This document shows positions 44,537 to 53,750 of a DNA stretch of 64,000 bases, piece after piece; position 1 is the first letter of the stretch; every line of letters starts with the position of its first letter. The position numbers and the translations under genes were made by a program. The stretch spans positions 1-64,000 of the forward strand of contig CADCGK010000011.1 in assembly GCA_902800965.1 (NCBI GenBank), written 5' to 3'. The stretch comes from an uncultured Bacteroidia bacterium. Lineage in GTDB: Bacteria; Bacteroidota; Bacteroidia; Bacteroidales; F082. Below the pieces are notes generated by a model that saw nothing but the letters and a program-made list of their open reading frames with translations, made no database searches and was not told where the DNA came from.

Positions 44537-44580
44537 AGAAAAAAAATCATAAAAAACCACCGATATTTAATTATGTAGTG

Positions 44581-44588
44581 TATCTTTG
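44581..44588 (+). promoter_or_regulatory. -7 promoter box of the subtilase gene
   Basis: TATCTTTG lies 44 bases before the ATG at 44632 and divergent from the dipeptidase promoter. A small inverted repeat, AACTATC/GATAGTT (44596-44610), lies in the leader. Confidence 0.6.
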
Positions 44589-44631
44589 CAAAGGTAACTA
44601 TCAGATAGTTAATTATTTAAATTTGTTCGAC

Positions 44632-46485
44632 ATGAAACACTTTGCCGTTTTTTTAGTTTTCATGGCCTCGCTGCTCTTGTCTGTCTTTTCTTATGGACAG
44701 GCACAAAGGCCTCAAACTTCCTATGTAGAAAACGAATTCATCATTTGGTTGGAACCGGATGTGGATGCCGCTGACTTTGCCTTGGAGAGTCAGGCAGGTC
44801 TCTCGCCCACGAGGATGCTTTCTAAAAGATTGAATATTTGGCTTTTCGAAATTGTTGATAAGGCCGAATCACGTGAGGCTAAGATGGATTTGTTGTCGAA
44901 CAATCCCGATGTGCGGGTGATCCAAAACAACCATACCAATATTTATTTGCGTGAATCCATCCCCGATGATCCTTATTTTGGAAATCAGTGGGCTCCAGCC
45001 GTGATACAACTGCCCCAAGCTTGGGAAACGTTTACCACTGGGGGAGTTACGGCTACGGGAGATACGATTGTGGTAGCCGTCATCGATGGTGGCGGTTCTT
45101 TGGGTCACGAGGACCTGAACTATTGGAAAAACACTCACGAGATTCCCAACAATGGGATCGATGATGATGAAAACGGCTATATCGATGATTATCATGGTTG
45201 GAATGCCTACAACCACAATGGGAACGTCCCCAGCCATCGCCACGGCACTCATGTTTCAGGTATTATCGGAGCGGTGGGTAATAATGGCAAAGGCGTATGT
45301 GGGGTGAATTGGAATGTGAAGATCATGCCGATTGCCGGTAGCTCTGGTAATGAATCAGTGGTTGTGGAGGCTTATGCCTATGTGTTGGAAATGAGGGCAA
45401 GATACAATGAAACCAATGGCATGGATGGGGCATTTGTCGTGGCCACCAATTCTTCTTTTGGTGTGGATTATGGCGATCCTGACAACTATCCCATTTGGTG
45501 CTCAATGTACGATGAAATGGGTGAAGTTGGAATTCTGAGCTGTGGAGCCGGCCCGAATATGAATGTGGATGTCGATGTTGTAGGCGATGTGCCATCTGCC
45601 TGTCCTGGTAATTATCTGATTGGTGTGACCAATACCACTTCTGATGATGTGAAATATACGAGTGCTGGCTATGGTGTCACGAATATCGATATTGGTGCAC
45701 CTGGCACGGGCATTTACTCTACTATTCAGGACAACGGTTACGGTAACTCTACGGGCACCTCAATGGCAACACCACAAGTGTCAGGGACTATAGCCTTGAT
45801 GTATGCGGCTATTCCTGAGGAGCTCCTGCAAGCCTGTAAAGATGCCCCTGCTGAATTTGCTCTTTTGGTGAGAGAATCACTTCTGAAAGGCGCCGACCAT
45901 CTCCCTTCACTGGAGGGCATGGTAGCTGAGGCCAGACGATTAAACGCTTTTGGCGCCATAGAAAGCCTTTTGAATCATTGGACGACCCCTATGTTGACCG
46001 GTGAAGTGACTGTCGTTGGCGATCTTGAAGTCGGGCAGACCTTAGCTGTTAAGACGGATCTTAGTTCTGTCCCCGAACTCCCTGAGTTGGGAGAACTGGA
46101 GTATCAATGGCTTCGCGATACACTTGCTATTGAGGGCGCTGTATTCCAAACCTATAACTTGACGGAAGAGGATGTTAATGCGATGATTAGTGTGCGAGTA
46201 ACAGCCGCTAATTGCACAGGGGAAGTTACATCGCCTCAATATGGACCAGTGCGAGGCATTACCAAAATTGATGAAAGAAACCAGACTCTTTTCAAGATTT
46301 ATCCCAATCCATCAAATGGTGCTGTTACTGTTGAAGGAGCAAAGAAGGTAACCGTCTATAACACGCTCGGACAAACCGTTGTGACAAGCCAATCTGAAGA
46401 AGGAATACATAAGCTTATGCTTCTTTCTGGTGTCTATTTCATCAAGTCAGATGGTGGAATGGTTAGAAAGGTGGTGGTGGAATAG
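44632..46485 (+). CDS. T9SS-exported subtilisin-like serine protease
   Basis: 617 residues. Signal peptide ending near SYGQA, an N-terminal inhibitor-like propeptide (about 25-110), then an S8 domain with the catalytic Asp in VAVIDGGG, His in RHGTHVSG and Ser in GTSMATPQVSG. An Ig/PKD-like stretch follows, and a T9SS sorting domain (IYPNPSNGAVTVEG, VYNTLGQTVV, RKVVVE). A surface or secreted protease. I use the ATG at 44632 (MKHFAVFLVF); the region upstream belongs to the promoter. Confidence 0.93.
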   Translation: MKHFAVFLVFMASLLLSVFSYGQAQRPQTSYVENEFIIWLEPDVDAADFALESQAGLSPTRMLSKRLNIWLFEIVDKAESREAKMDLLSNNPDVRVIQNNHTNIYLRESIPDDPYFGNQWAPAVIQLPQAWETFTTGGVTATGDTIVVAVIDGGGSLGHEDLNYWKNTHEIPNNGIDDDENGYIDDYHGWNAYNHNGNVPSHRHGTHVSGIIGAVGNNGKGVCGVNWNVKIMPIAGSSGNESVVVEAYAYVLEMRARYNETNGMDGAFVVATNSSFGVDYGDPDNYPIWCSMYDEMGEVGILSCGAGPNMNVDVDVVGDVPSACPGNYLIGVTNTTSDDVKYTSAGYGVTNIDIGAPGTGIYSTIQDNGYGNSTGTSMATPQVSGTIALMYAAIPEELLQACKDAPAEFALLVRESLLKGADHLPSLEGMVAEARRLNAFGAIESLLNHWTTPMLTGEVTVVGDLEVGQTLAVKTDLSSVPELPELGELEYQWLRDTLAIEGAVFQTYNLTEEDVNAMISVRVTAANCTGEVTSPQYGPVRGITKIDERNQTLFKIYPNPSNGAVTVEGAKKVTVYNTLGQTVVTSQSEEGIHKLMLLSGVYFIKSDGGMVRKVVVE

Positions 46486-46502
46486 AGACCAAATAGAAGA
46501 AT

Positions 46503-47252
46503 TCATTCGAACCTTCTCAATTCCATTGTCTCCCCGTCAAACACGGCATACGTGAAATCGTAAATCCAGTTGCCCACCACGGTGGTCAGCGCGTGATCAC
46601 CTGACTGGTACTGCATGGGCTTGTGCTGGTGGCCGAAGACGAAGAAATCAATGGAAGGATCCAAGGCTGCCTGCTCTTGGGCGTATTGGTAAAGTCGGGT
46701 GTTCGGGATGTCGTCGTAATAGCCACGTTCCACCTCATTCTTGAGCTTCTTCAGGCGGTGGTTGTGCGACCAGCGCAACGCCAAACGAATGCCATAGTCG
46801 GGATGGATGTGACGGAAAAGCCACTGGTTGACCTTGTTCGAAAACACCTTCTTCAGGAACTTGTAACCTTTGTCACCAGGACCATATCCGTCGCCGTGGA
46901 CCATGAAGAACTTCTTGCCTTTCAAGGTGAAGACCTCCGGCTCGCGGTGAAGCTGGATGCCTAACTCGTCATGCAGATAACCCAAGCACCATAGGTCGTG
47001 ATTACCAATGAACAGATGTACTGGGATGCCACCGTCAGTAAACTCAGCCAGTTTGCCTTGGATGCGTACGAAACCTCTAGGAATCACCGTCTTGTACTCG
47101 AACCAGAAGTCGAACAAGTCTCCCATCAGGAACAGCTCCTCGCAATCCGCCTTGATGGAGTCGAGAAACCGTAATAGCTTCAACTCGCGCTCATGGCTGT
47201 CCTCGAGTGTGGGGATGCCCAGATGGAAGTCGGTGACGAAATAGATGGCCAT
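46503..47252 (-). CDS. lpxH: UDP-2,3-diacylglucosamine diphosphatase (LpxH-like)
   Basis: A 249-residue metallophosphoesterase. Motifs are FVTDFHLG, LMGDLFDFWFEY, LFIGNHDLW and MVHGDGYG, with a late FVFGHQHKP. It hydrolyses UDP-diacylglucosamine to lipid X in lipid A synthesis. Encoded after pnp (one-base overlap) and lpxK on the same strand, so two lipid A steps share an operon. Confidence 0.9.
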   Translation of the reverse strand: MAIYFVTDFHLGIPTLEDSHERELKLLRFLDSIKADCEELFLMGDLFDFWFEYKTVIPRGFVRIQGKLAEFTDGGIPVHLFIGNHDLWCLGYLHDELGIQLHREPEVFTLKGKKFFMVHGDGYGPGDKGYKFLKKVFSNKVNQWLFRHIHPDYGIRLALRWSHNHRLKKLKNEVERGYYDDIPNTRLYQYAQEQAALDPSIDFFVFGHQHKPMQYQSGDHALTTVVGNWIYDFTYAVFDGETMELRRFE

Positions 47253-48088
47253 CAGAACTGGATTTCAGCGCTGCGACGGATGAGCTCAGTGATGAGGGTG
47301 ATGAGCTTGGGCTCGACGGCATTCACTGCCTTGATGACCTCCTCGTGGGTAATGGTGACTGGGTGGTTCATGCCATAGATGTTACCCATGTCGGAGACGA
47401 TGCTCAAACCAAACACGGGCAGTTTGCCTTGTCGTGCCACGATGACCTCTGGGGTGGTTGACATGCCGATGGTGTCGGCGCCGATGGTGCGGAAGTAACG
47501 GCATTCAGCAGGTGTCTCGTAGGTGGGACCGGTAGTGGAACAGTACACGCCGTGCTGCACCCAGATGTTTTTCTCCATGGCAATCTCGTCAGCCAACTTG
47601 ATCAAGCGCTTGTCGTAAGGCTCGCTCATGTCGGGGAAACGCTCGCCAAAACGGTCGTCGTGCGGCCCGATCAACGGGTTGGGCATGGCATGGATCTGGT
47701 CGGTGATGATCATGATGTCGCCCACCTGGAAATTCGGGTTGAGTCCTCCGGCAGCGTTGCTGAGGATGAGGAACTTGATGCCAAGCATCATCATCAAACG
47801 GATGGGGAAGACAACGACCTCCATGGGATAACCCTCATAATAGTGGAAACGCCCTTGCATGGCAATGACCTTGCGGCCTGCGATGGTGCCGAGCAACAAC
47901 TGTCCTTGGTGACCTTTGACAGTGGAGACGGGGAAGTTGGGAATCTCTGAATAGGGCAGGGCATACTCTACGTCAATCCCATTGGCTAATCCGCCTAGTC
48001 CGGAACCTAGCACGACTCCGATTTCAGGCTTGAACCCGTTGGTTTTCATGTTGATGTAATCAACCGTGGTGAGCATTTTTTCGTACAT
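47252..48088 (-). CDS. Purine nucleoside phosphorylase
   Basis: A 278-residue trimeric type PNP: VVLGSGLGGLANGI, GHQGQLLLG, MQGRFHYYEGY, SNAAGGLNP and GPTYETPAECRYFRTIGAD with the base-binding Glu/Asn region. It cleaves purine nucleosides with phosphate in salvage. It overlaps lpxK by 29 bases and lpxH by one base; the linkage with lipid A genes is positional only. Confidence 0.94.
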   Translation of the reverse strand: MYEKMLTTVDYINMKTNGFKPEIGVVLGSGLGGLANGIDVEYALPYSEIPNFPVSTVKGHQGQLLLGTIAGRKVIAMQGRFHYYEGYPMEVVVFPIRLMMMLGIKFLILSNAAGGLNPNFQVGDIMIITDQIHAMPNPLIGPHDDRFGERFPDMSEPYDKRLIKLADEIAMEKNIWVQHGVYCSTTGPTYETPAECRYFRTIGADTIGMSTTPEVIVARQGKLPVFGLSIVSDMGNIYGMNHPVTITHEEVIKAVNAVEPKLITLITELIRRSAEIQF

Positions 48089-49109
48089 AACTCAATATTT
48101 CTTCGTTAAACTTTTCTTCTTCTGAGATTTTTATGCTGATAGGTGCCACAAAGAGCGGAACCGATTCAAACTGACAAAGATAAGGAGAATTTGTGAGACG
48201 AGCGTAATCTTTTTCGGTGGTGACCATGATTTTCTTTGTCCCTTTGAGGCTTTGGAAGCGTCTTAACAGCGTTTTGATGTCGTCCTCATCATAGCCATGA
48301 TGGTCGCGAAATGTCATGGTATCAACCTGTTTGAATTGCGCTTTCATTCTCTCAAACAACGGCTTTGGATTGGCAATGCCACAAAATACCAAGGCGTTAT
48401 CTGCATCCTCTGGTTCGGTCTCGAATGCGGTCGTGTTCACAGCCCTCAAAGGCTCGTAATCCAATGTGGAGAAGAACACTTTCTGATGGGGTAGGGGCTT
48501 TAGCTTTTCGATGATCTCGGCCTTTTGCGCATTGTCCAGATCATGGGGCGTTTTGCTGACCACAATCAGATCCGCTCTTTTTGCCGCTTTTTTTATGTCG
48601 CGCAGGGTGCCGGCAGGGACGAGGAAATCGTCACAATAAAGCCTGTCGTAGGCGGTCAAGAGGATGTTGAGCCCCGCTTGGGTGCTGCGATGCTGAAAAG
48701 CGTCATCCAATAGATAAAGCTCTGGGGGACGGTCAAGGGTCTCCATTAACTCGATAGCTCGGTTGCGACTTTCGTCCACGGCCACCATGATGTCATCGTA
48801 TTTGCCAATGTACTGCATGGGTTCGTCACCAACGGTAGTGGCCAAGCAGCTGCTGTTGGCGAGTTGGAATCCTTTTGTCTTGCGCCCATAGCCGCGACTG
48901 ACAACACAAACGTTATACTGTTCTGATAGCAAGTCAATTAGGTATTCTACGTGAGGCGTTTTGCCTGTGCCGCCGAGTGCAAGGTTGCCAACGCATATTA
49001 CTGGTACCTCGAATCGTTTCGATTTCAAGATGTGCCAATCGTAAAGTTTATGCCTGATACTCAGGATGATATGGTAGAAAAACGCTATGGGTATCAGGAT
49101 TATTTGCAT
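48060..49109 (-). CDS. lpxK: Tetraacyldisaccharide 4'-kinase
   Basis: 349 residues; phosphorylates the 4' position of the lipid A precursor at the inner membrane. A hydrophobic N-terminus is followed by the P-loop GNLALGGTGKTP, the SRGYGRKTKGF motif and LLDDAFQHR (catalytic DxxxQH). The ATG at 49109 (MQIILIP) lies 9 bases after the -7 box, while the possible ATG at 49130 lies upstream of that box. So the shorter form is chosen and the mRNA is almost leaderless. Confidence 0.94.
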   Translation of the reverse strand: MQIILIPIAFFYHIILSIRHKLYDWHILKSKRFEVPVICVGNLALGGTGKTPHVEYLIDLLSEQYNVCVVSRGYGRKTKGFQLANSSCLATTVGDEPMQYIGKYDDIMVAVDESRNRAIELMETLDRPPELYLLDDAFQHRSTQAGLNILLTAYDRLYCDDFLVPAGTLRDIKKAAKRADLIVVSKTPHDLDNAQKAEIIEKLKPLPHQKVFFSTLDYEPLRAVNTTAFETEPEDADNALVFCGIANPKPLFERMKAQFKQVDTMTFRDHHGYDEDDIKTLLRRFQSLKGTKKIMVTTEKDYARLTNSPYLCQFESVPLFVAPISIKISEEEKFNEEILSYVRKNAHHG

Positions 49110-49117
49110 AATGGGGC

Positions 49118-49125
49118 CAAAATTA
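49118..49125 (-). promoter_or_regulatory. -7 promoter box of lpxK-pnp-lpxH
   Basis: CAAAATTA on the plus strand reads TAATTTTG on the minus strand; it ends 8 bases before the lpxK ATG. Confidence 0.55.
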
Positions 49126-49163
49126 GTCAAAATTCCCTAATTTTACCACCAAATTCTTTATTT

Positions 49164-49958
49164 ATGACGGTAAATGACATTTTAAATTGTATTACGGAGA
49201 TAGCACCTTTGAAGTGGCAGGAGCATTATGACAATGCCGGCATTCAGGTGGGAGATCTCAATGCTGAAGTCCGTAAAGCCTTGATAGCCTTGGATGTGAC
49301 AGAAGAGTTGGTGGATGAAGCCATTGCAAAAAACTGTGACTTGATCATCAGCCATCATCCATTGATTTTTCACGGGTTGAAACATTTGACTCCCGATACC
49401 TACATCGAGCGTGTGGTGATGAAAGCCATCAAGCATGACATTGCCATCATCTCAATGCATACAAACCTGGATAACAGTTACATGGGTGTGAGTCGTGTGC
49501 TGGCTGAGAAGCTGGGATTGACCAATCTGCACTTGTTGCAGCCTTCGGCAGACGAACCGGAGATCTGTGGTGCCGGCATGATAGGCGAATTTGCCAGTCC
49601 CATGAAGGAACTTGATTTCTTAAGTCTCGTGGCCGATTGCATCGGTTCGCCTTGCCTGCGCCATTCTGTGCTAACAGGCCGCGATGTTCGGAAAGTGGCA
49701 TTGTGCGGCGGCTCGGGAACTCCTTTTATGCCAGACGCCCTGCGTAAAAAGGCAGATGCCTATCTTACCGCCGACATCAAATACCATGACTTTTTCATCC
49801 CTGAAGGCAATATCCTTCTGGTGGATGGAGGACATTTTGAGACGGAACAATTCACGAAAGAATTAATTAAGGACTTGATTCTGAAAAAAATTCCTAAATT
49901 TGCAGCCGAAATCGCCGAGACCAATACCAACGCGGTTCATTATTTTTGTAGAAGATAA
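49164..49958 (+). CDS. Nif3-like dinuclear metal-centre protein
   Basis: 264 residues of the Nif3/YbgI family (annotated in some species as GTP cyclohydrolase 1 type 2). Metal-site segments are IISHHPLIFHG, SMHTNLDNS near the middle and a late VDGGHFETEQF. The ATG at 49164 (MTVNDIL) matches the family start; an earlier in-frame ATG lies inside the divergent lpxK gene. Cellular role is not settled in any species. It precedes the zinc-ribbon coiled-coil gene, a common Bacteroidota pairing. Confidence 0.92.
   Translation: MTVNDILNCITEIAPLKWQEHYDNAGIQVGDLNAEVRKALIALDVTEELVDEAIAKNCDLIISHHPLIFHGLKHLTPDTYIERVVMKAIKHDIAIISMHTNLDNSYMGVSRVLAEKLGLTNLHLLQPSADEPEICGAGMIGEFASPMKELDFLSLVADCIGSPCLRHSVLTGRDVRKVALCGGSGTPFMPDALRKKADAYLTADIKYHDFFIPEGNILLVDGGHFETEQFTKELIKDLILKKIPKFAAEIAETNTNAVHYFCRR
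49941..49948 (+). promoter_or_regulatory. -7 promoter box of the zinc-ribbon gene
   Basis: TATTTTTG lies inside the last codons of the nif3-like gene, 26 bases before the ATG at 49975. Confidence 0.5.
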
Positions 49959-49974
49959 TAAAATACATACATCT

Positions 49975-50760
49975 ATGGCAGAAAAGAAATCAGTCAAGAA
50001 CGTGATCAACGAAGAACAAGTTGAGATCAGCATTGAACAGAAATTAGAGGCTTTATATACCTTGCAGCAGGTGGACTCGAAGATCGACAAGATCAGAGCT
50101 TACCGTGGAGAGCTTCCGCTGGAGGTGCAGGACTTGGAAGACGAGGTGGCCGGTCTTGAGACCCGTATCGGCAACTTCCAGGAAGACACAAAGCGCTTCA
50201 CTACCGACATTACCAACTACAAAATCAAGATCAAAGAGGCTGAAGCCTTGATCAAGAAGTACGAAGAACAACAGAACAATGTCCGCAACAACCGCGAATA
50301 CGATTCCATCAGCAAGGAAATCGAATACCAACAACTCGACATCCAGCTGAGCGAGAAAAAGATCCGTGAAGCTACAGCCAAATCTGAAGAGATCAACACT
50401 AAGATCGCCGAGGCACAACAGCGTCTCGAAGAGCGTAAGAATGACCTCGCTGCCAAGAAGGAAGAGCTTAATTCTATTGTTGAGGAAACTCAAAAGGAAG
50501 AAGAAGCCCTGCTGAAGCGTTCCTCAGAATGTGAAGGCATGATTGAAGAGCGTCTGCTGGTGGCATACAAGCGTATCCGCAAGAATGCTCGCAATGGTCT
50601 TGCCGTGGTTGGCATCAACCGTGATGCATGTGGTGGCTGCTTCAATAAGATTCCGCCTCAACACCAACTCGATATCTGCACGCACAAGAAGATCATCGTC
50701 TGTGAGTATTGCGGACGCATCTTGGTCGATAAAGCAATTATCGACAATTACAAGGAATAA
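49975..50760 (+). CDS. Coiled-coil protein with C4 zinc ribbon
   Basis: 261 residues. A long antiparallel coiled coil (about 20-200, very Glu/Lys-rich) is followed by a C-terminal C4 zinc ribbon: CGGCFNKIPPQ with CEYCGRIL. This is the CT398/YbgI-partner family seen next to nif3 genes. It may bind nucleic acid or a flagellar/ATPase-like partner; no enzymatic residues. Closed by a terminator. Confidence 0.92.
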   Translation: MAEKKSVKNVINEEQVEISIEQKLEALYTLQQVDSKIDKIRAYRGELPLEVQDLEDEVAGLETRIGNFQEDTKRFTTDITNYKIKIKEAEALIKKYEEQQNNVRNNREYDSISKEIEYQQLDIQLSEKKIREATAKSEEINTKIAEAQQRLEERKNDLAAKKEELNSIVEETQKEEEALLKRSSECEGMIEERLLVAYKRIRKNARNGLAVVGINRDACGGCFNKIPPQHQLDICTHKKIIVCEYCGRILVDKAIIDNYKE

Positions 50761-50761
50761 T

Positions 50762-50792
50762 GAAAAAGCCGCTCATTGAGCGGCTTTTTTTA
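50762..50792. terminator. Bidirectional intrinsic terminator
   Basis: A-run, stem GCCGCTC/GAGCGGC with a 2-4 base loop, then T-run, between the convergent zinc-ribbon and FadL-like genes. Confidence 0.92.
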
Positions 50793-52301
50793 TTGCATTT
50801 TGACCTTCAAAGTAATCACGAACTTGTTCCGCCAACGGTGTTGTACAATGTCGGTGACAAGGTTCTGCCCATCAACATAAAACCGATATGGGGTGTAACC
50901 TGAAGTGGATTCGGTGAGCTCGTAGGCGAAATCCCAATAGGTGTCTGCTTCGGTGGCATAGCCGATGCCCAACGCGAGTTTTTTCACGCTTCCATAGTTC
51001 TCACCGAATCCGTAAGGACTTCCGTAATAGGCACCACCGCCTCTCAAGAAATACTGATGCAAACGCCATTCAGTTCCGACACGGATGTTACAGGTGGGCT
51101 TGAGAATGTCGCGGATTTCCTGGTTGGCATCGCTGAAGCCGTATTCTTCGCTCGAGAATCTGGAACTACCATAATTCATGTAATCCACATCGGCACTGAT
51201 CAGGCCGTGCGATCCTAAGAAAAACGCCATGCTTCCTGTGAAAGTGTGTGGCGTCATGAATTCATACCCTTGGTATAAGTTGGGAGAGAGGTACTTGTGG
51301 TAGTCCTGAAACCCTTGGCTGTCCTTGAGCGTAGTGCTGGTCTCAGTAGCCCAATTCTCTTCGAAGGTATACAAAGTTTTGGAGTGCCAAGCAGCACCGA
51401 TGCGCAGCCATGATGCGGGGAAGTAGATGATGCCGAGCTTGAAGTTGGCGCCCCAGCCGGAATCGCTCAGATCTTCCTGATGGGTCCAGTTAAAAAAGTT
51501 AGAGTTCGGACTCGCTGGATCCTCTTGGTAGTAACGGGTAAAGATGCGCTTGATATGGGCTAAGCCTAGACTGGTTCCAATGAATAGCTTGTCGTAGAAG
51601 TTGCCCGATAACGATAATGTCCATTCTTCGGAGCGACCTTTGGAAGTCGTGGCATCGCTTTGCCATACGTTGCCTTGGGGGACAGGGCTGTCGAAAAAAA
51701 TGCCGCCAGCCGAATCTGTGTAACGGTCGATGAGGAAAGTTTCCCAAGCAGGGCCGAGGTCATAGGCGTAGTTTTCATAGAGATAGTCGCTGGGATTGAC
51801 ATTAGGATCGAAGAGCTCGTCAATGCCGTTGACGGTTTGTATATAGGCGTCGACCATCGAACTGTTGGGGTTCATCCCTCGTGCCCTGGTGCGGTAGTTG
51901 AAATCGTTGGTGCGGGTCAAGCTGATGCCATACTGCAGATATCGCAAAGGTTTGTAGTTGCTAAATTCTGAGGTGACCACGAAACCGAAGTTCGGAATGG
52001 ACATCCTCATCTTTCCGCTGTTTTCGCTGTTATCATAATAAGATGAATAGACAAAGTTGTGTTGTAATCCCGTGGAGAAGGTGAACTCACTGGTGCGGTA
52101 AAGACCAAGCCCTGCGGGATTGATGCAAGCCGCGGTGACATCGCCCCCCAAGGCGCCGGTGGCATTGCCCATGGCCATGCTGCGTGCTGTTCCTTCATAG
52201 TAGTTCTGCGAGTTGATAAAAGCATCATCTACTCCTTGAGCCTTGAGTAACAAGGGACTAAAAAGTAGGATCAATGCTATGAGATGTGTGTAAGACTTCA
52301 T
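50790..52301 (-). CDS. OmpP1/FadL-family outer membrane transporter
   Basis: 503 residues; the signal peptide ends near LLKAQG. The N-terminal plug-like region has ARSMAMGNATGALGGDVTAACINPAGLG, the family hallmark (NPAGL). About 14 amphipathic strands follow, ending in FVITLKVKMQ. It probably takes up hydrophobic compounds such as long-chain fatty acids. I chose the ATG at 52301 (MKSYTHL); an upstream ATG lies in the hairpin that contains the promoter. Confidence 0.9.
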   Translation of the reverse strand: MKSYTHLIALILLFSPLLLKAQGVDDAFINSQNYYEGTARSMAMGNATGALGGDVTAACINPAGLGLYRTSEFTFSTGLQHNFVYSSYYDNSENSGKMRMSIPNFGFVVTSEFSNYKPLRYLQYGISLTRTNDFNYRTRARGMNPNSSMVDAYIQTVNGIDELFDPNVNPSDYLYENYAYDLGPAWETFLIDRYTDSAGGIFFDSPVPQGNVWQSDATTSKGRSEEWTLSLSGNFYDKLFIGTSLGLAHIKRIFTRYYQEDPASPNSNFFNWTHQEDLSDSGWGANFKLGIIYFPASWLRIGAAWHSKTLYTFEENWATETSTTLKDSQGFQDYHKYLSPNLYQGYEFMTPHTFTGSMAFFLGSHGLISADVDYMNYGSSRFSSEEYGFSDANQEIRDILKPTCNIRVGTEWRLHQYFLRGGGAYYGSPYGFGENYGSVKKLALGIGYATEADTYWDFAYELTESTSGYTPYRFYVDGQNLVTDIVQHRWRNKFVITLKVKMQ

Positions 52302-52311
52302 ATTCAAAAAG

Positions 52312-52346
52312 AAAGGACTATCTTCATCGTGCAAAGATAGTCCTTT
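52312..52346. terminator. 13-bp inverted repeat carrying the FadL-like gene promoter
   Basis: AAAGGACTATCTT (52312-52324) and AAGATAGTCCTTT (52334-52346) with a 9-base loop. On the minus strand it follows the Ser-rich lipoprotein gene and is followed by T-rich sequence, so it can terminate that transcript. The -7 box TATCTTTG of the FadL-like gene (minus strand, 52332-52339) lies inside it. Confidence 0.65.
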
Positions 52347-52350
52347 TCGG

Positions 52351-52382
52351 GTTATTTAAGATTTAAAGATTCAAAGATTCAA
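52351..52382. repeat. Octamer array, 4 units (TTTAAATC type)
   Basis: On the minus strand: ATTGAATC, TTTGAATC, TTTAAATC and TTAAATAA, directly after the stop codon of the Ser-rich lipoprotein gene. Same unit family as at 26305. Confidence 0.7.
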
Positions 52383-53672
52383 TCATCTTCTTCCTCCACC
52401 TCCACTACGGCCGCTGCTGCTACTGCTGCTGTGGCTGCTTCCACTGCTGCGACTTCCGCCGCTATAGCTGCTCCCGCTGCTTCTAGAAGAAGAACCGCTG
52501 TAGCTGCTTCCGCTACTTCTAGAAGAAGAACCGCTGTAGCTGCTTCTTGATGAAGAGCTGCTGTGGTTGTAGCTGCCGCTGGAACTGCTTCTGGAAGAGG
52601 TTCCACTGTAGCTGCCAGAGTTGCTTCTTGAGTAAGATGAAGATGAGCTGCTACGGCTTGAAGACTGTGGACGGACGTACTCAGAGCTGGAACGTGACTG
52701 ACGGCTTTCGCTGGGTGAAGTGTAAGCTTTGCGTTCTGACGAACTGCTGCTTGGACGGGCAGTGCTGCTTGAACCTTGGCGGACGCTTGCTGTTGTGCCG
52801 GTGCTTGGACGTGAGCTTACGCTTGGACGAGTGCTGGCACCTGTAGTTGATCTGCTGCTACTGCCAATAGTTGGCCTGATGCTGTTGGATCTTCCTGAGA
52901 CACTGGCACCTGCACTGGCACCTCTCGGAGTGGTATTCAGAGGAGCACGATAGCTCATGGAGCCAGGGGTGTTGTTGCGGCGTACGCTTGCGACATAGCT
53001 GCCGAAGTCGTTATGTCCGCCACCGTAGCCATTGCCGCCATGACCGTAGTGGTTGTAATGGTTGTAGTGGTGGTGATGGTGGTGGTGATGATAGTATGGA
53101 TGATACCAGTAGTAATCATACCATCCCCAGTGCCAGCTGTACCAATAGTAGGGGCGATACCAGTAATAATCGTAATAATACCAGGAATACCACGGATCGT
53201 AGAATCTGTAGTAGGGATAGTAATAGTGGCTGTAGTAAGGATAGAAGCCCCAGTTCCATGCATCGCCTACATAGACGTAGGTGTTGCCTCCATTGTTGCC
53301 ACCAGTGTAATAATCATCGTAATAATCCATGGTGGAGCTTGCACCAGTCCCGAAACGCTTGATGCGGGCTGCGAAGTCGGCATCGTAGTAGGTCTCGGTA
53401 GTGGTGTAAACCACGCCGTTGGTATCGGTCACAGTCTCAGTGGTCTGATAAACGGGATCGACGTTGGGCTGGTAGTTCTTGCTATCAGAATAATACGCCT
53501 GATAGTCATAGGTCGAACTGTTGTTGACACTCGGCGTCACCGTGTTGCTGTTCGCCTTGGCTCTGTTGTAAGGCGAATAGTAGGTGTCGTCATAGGCCAT
53601 TTTCTTGTTTGACCCGCAGCCCGCAATCACGAAGGCCGCGAAAAGGACAGGAATGATTCTAATTGCTTTCAT
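52383..53672 (-). CDS. Tyr/Trp/His-rich and Ser-rich lipoprotein
   Basis: 429 residues. Lipobox FVIAGCG near residue 18; an acidic/Asn-rich region; a block (about 140-215) that is almost only Tyr, Trp, His, Pro and Asp with a run of His ([23 protein letters not shown], shown only in part elsewhere); then about 170 residues of Ser/Arg/Gly repeats ([13 protein letters not shown]) ending [10 protein letters not shown]. It is low-complexity throughout; the aromatic/His part could bind metal or polysaccharide, and the basic end could bind nucleic acid or LPS. Function unknown. The ATG at 53672 is chosen because it starts the signal peptide. Confidence 0.8.
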   Translation of the reverse strand: MKAIRIIPVLFAAFVIAGCGSNKKMAYDDTYYSPYNRAKANSNTVTPSVNNSSTYDYQAYYSDSKNYQPNVDPVYQTTETVTDTNGVVYTTTETYYDADFAARIKRFGTGASSTMDYYDDYYTGGNNGGNTYVYVGDAWNWGFYPYYSHYYYPYYRFYDPWYSWYYYDYYWYRPYYWYSWHWGWYDYYWYHPYYHHHHHHHHYNHYNHYGHGGNGYGGGHNDFGSYVASVRRNNTPGSMSYRAPLNTTPRGASAGASVSGRSNSIRPTIGSSSRSTTGASTRPSVSSRPSTGTTASVRQGSSSTARPSSSSSERKAYTSPSESRQSRSSSEYVRPQSSSRSSSSSSYSRSNSGSYSGTSSRSSSSGSYNHSSSSSRSSYSGSSSRSSGSSYSGSSSRSSGSSYSGGSRSSGSSHSSSSSSGRSGGGGRR

Positions 53673-53699
53673 TTTGTTATGTTTTTTATTTTTATTTCC

Positions 53700-53707
53700 T
53701 ATTTTTG
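53700..53707 (+). promoter_or_regulatory. -7 promoter box of proS
   Basis: TATTTTTG lies 43 bases before the proS ATG at 53751. Confidence 0.6.
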
Positions 53708-53750
53708 CAGTCTCAATCAAAAGACAATATCATACAAATATTATACCAAG

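Noticed and set aside
48951..49163. 71-codon extension of the Nif3-like gene
   Set aside because: It is antisense to lpxK and outside the family's normal start.
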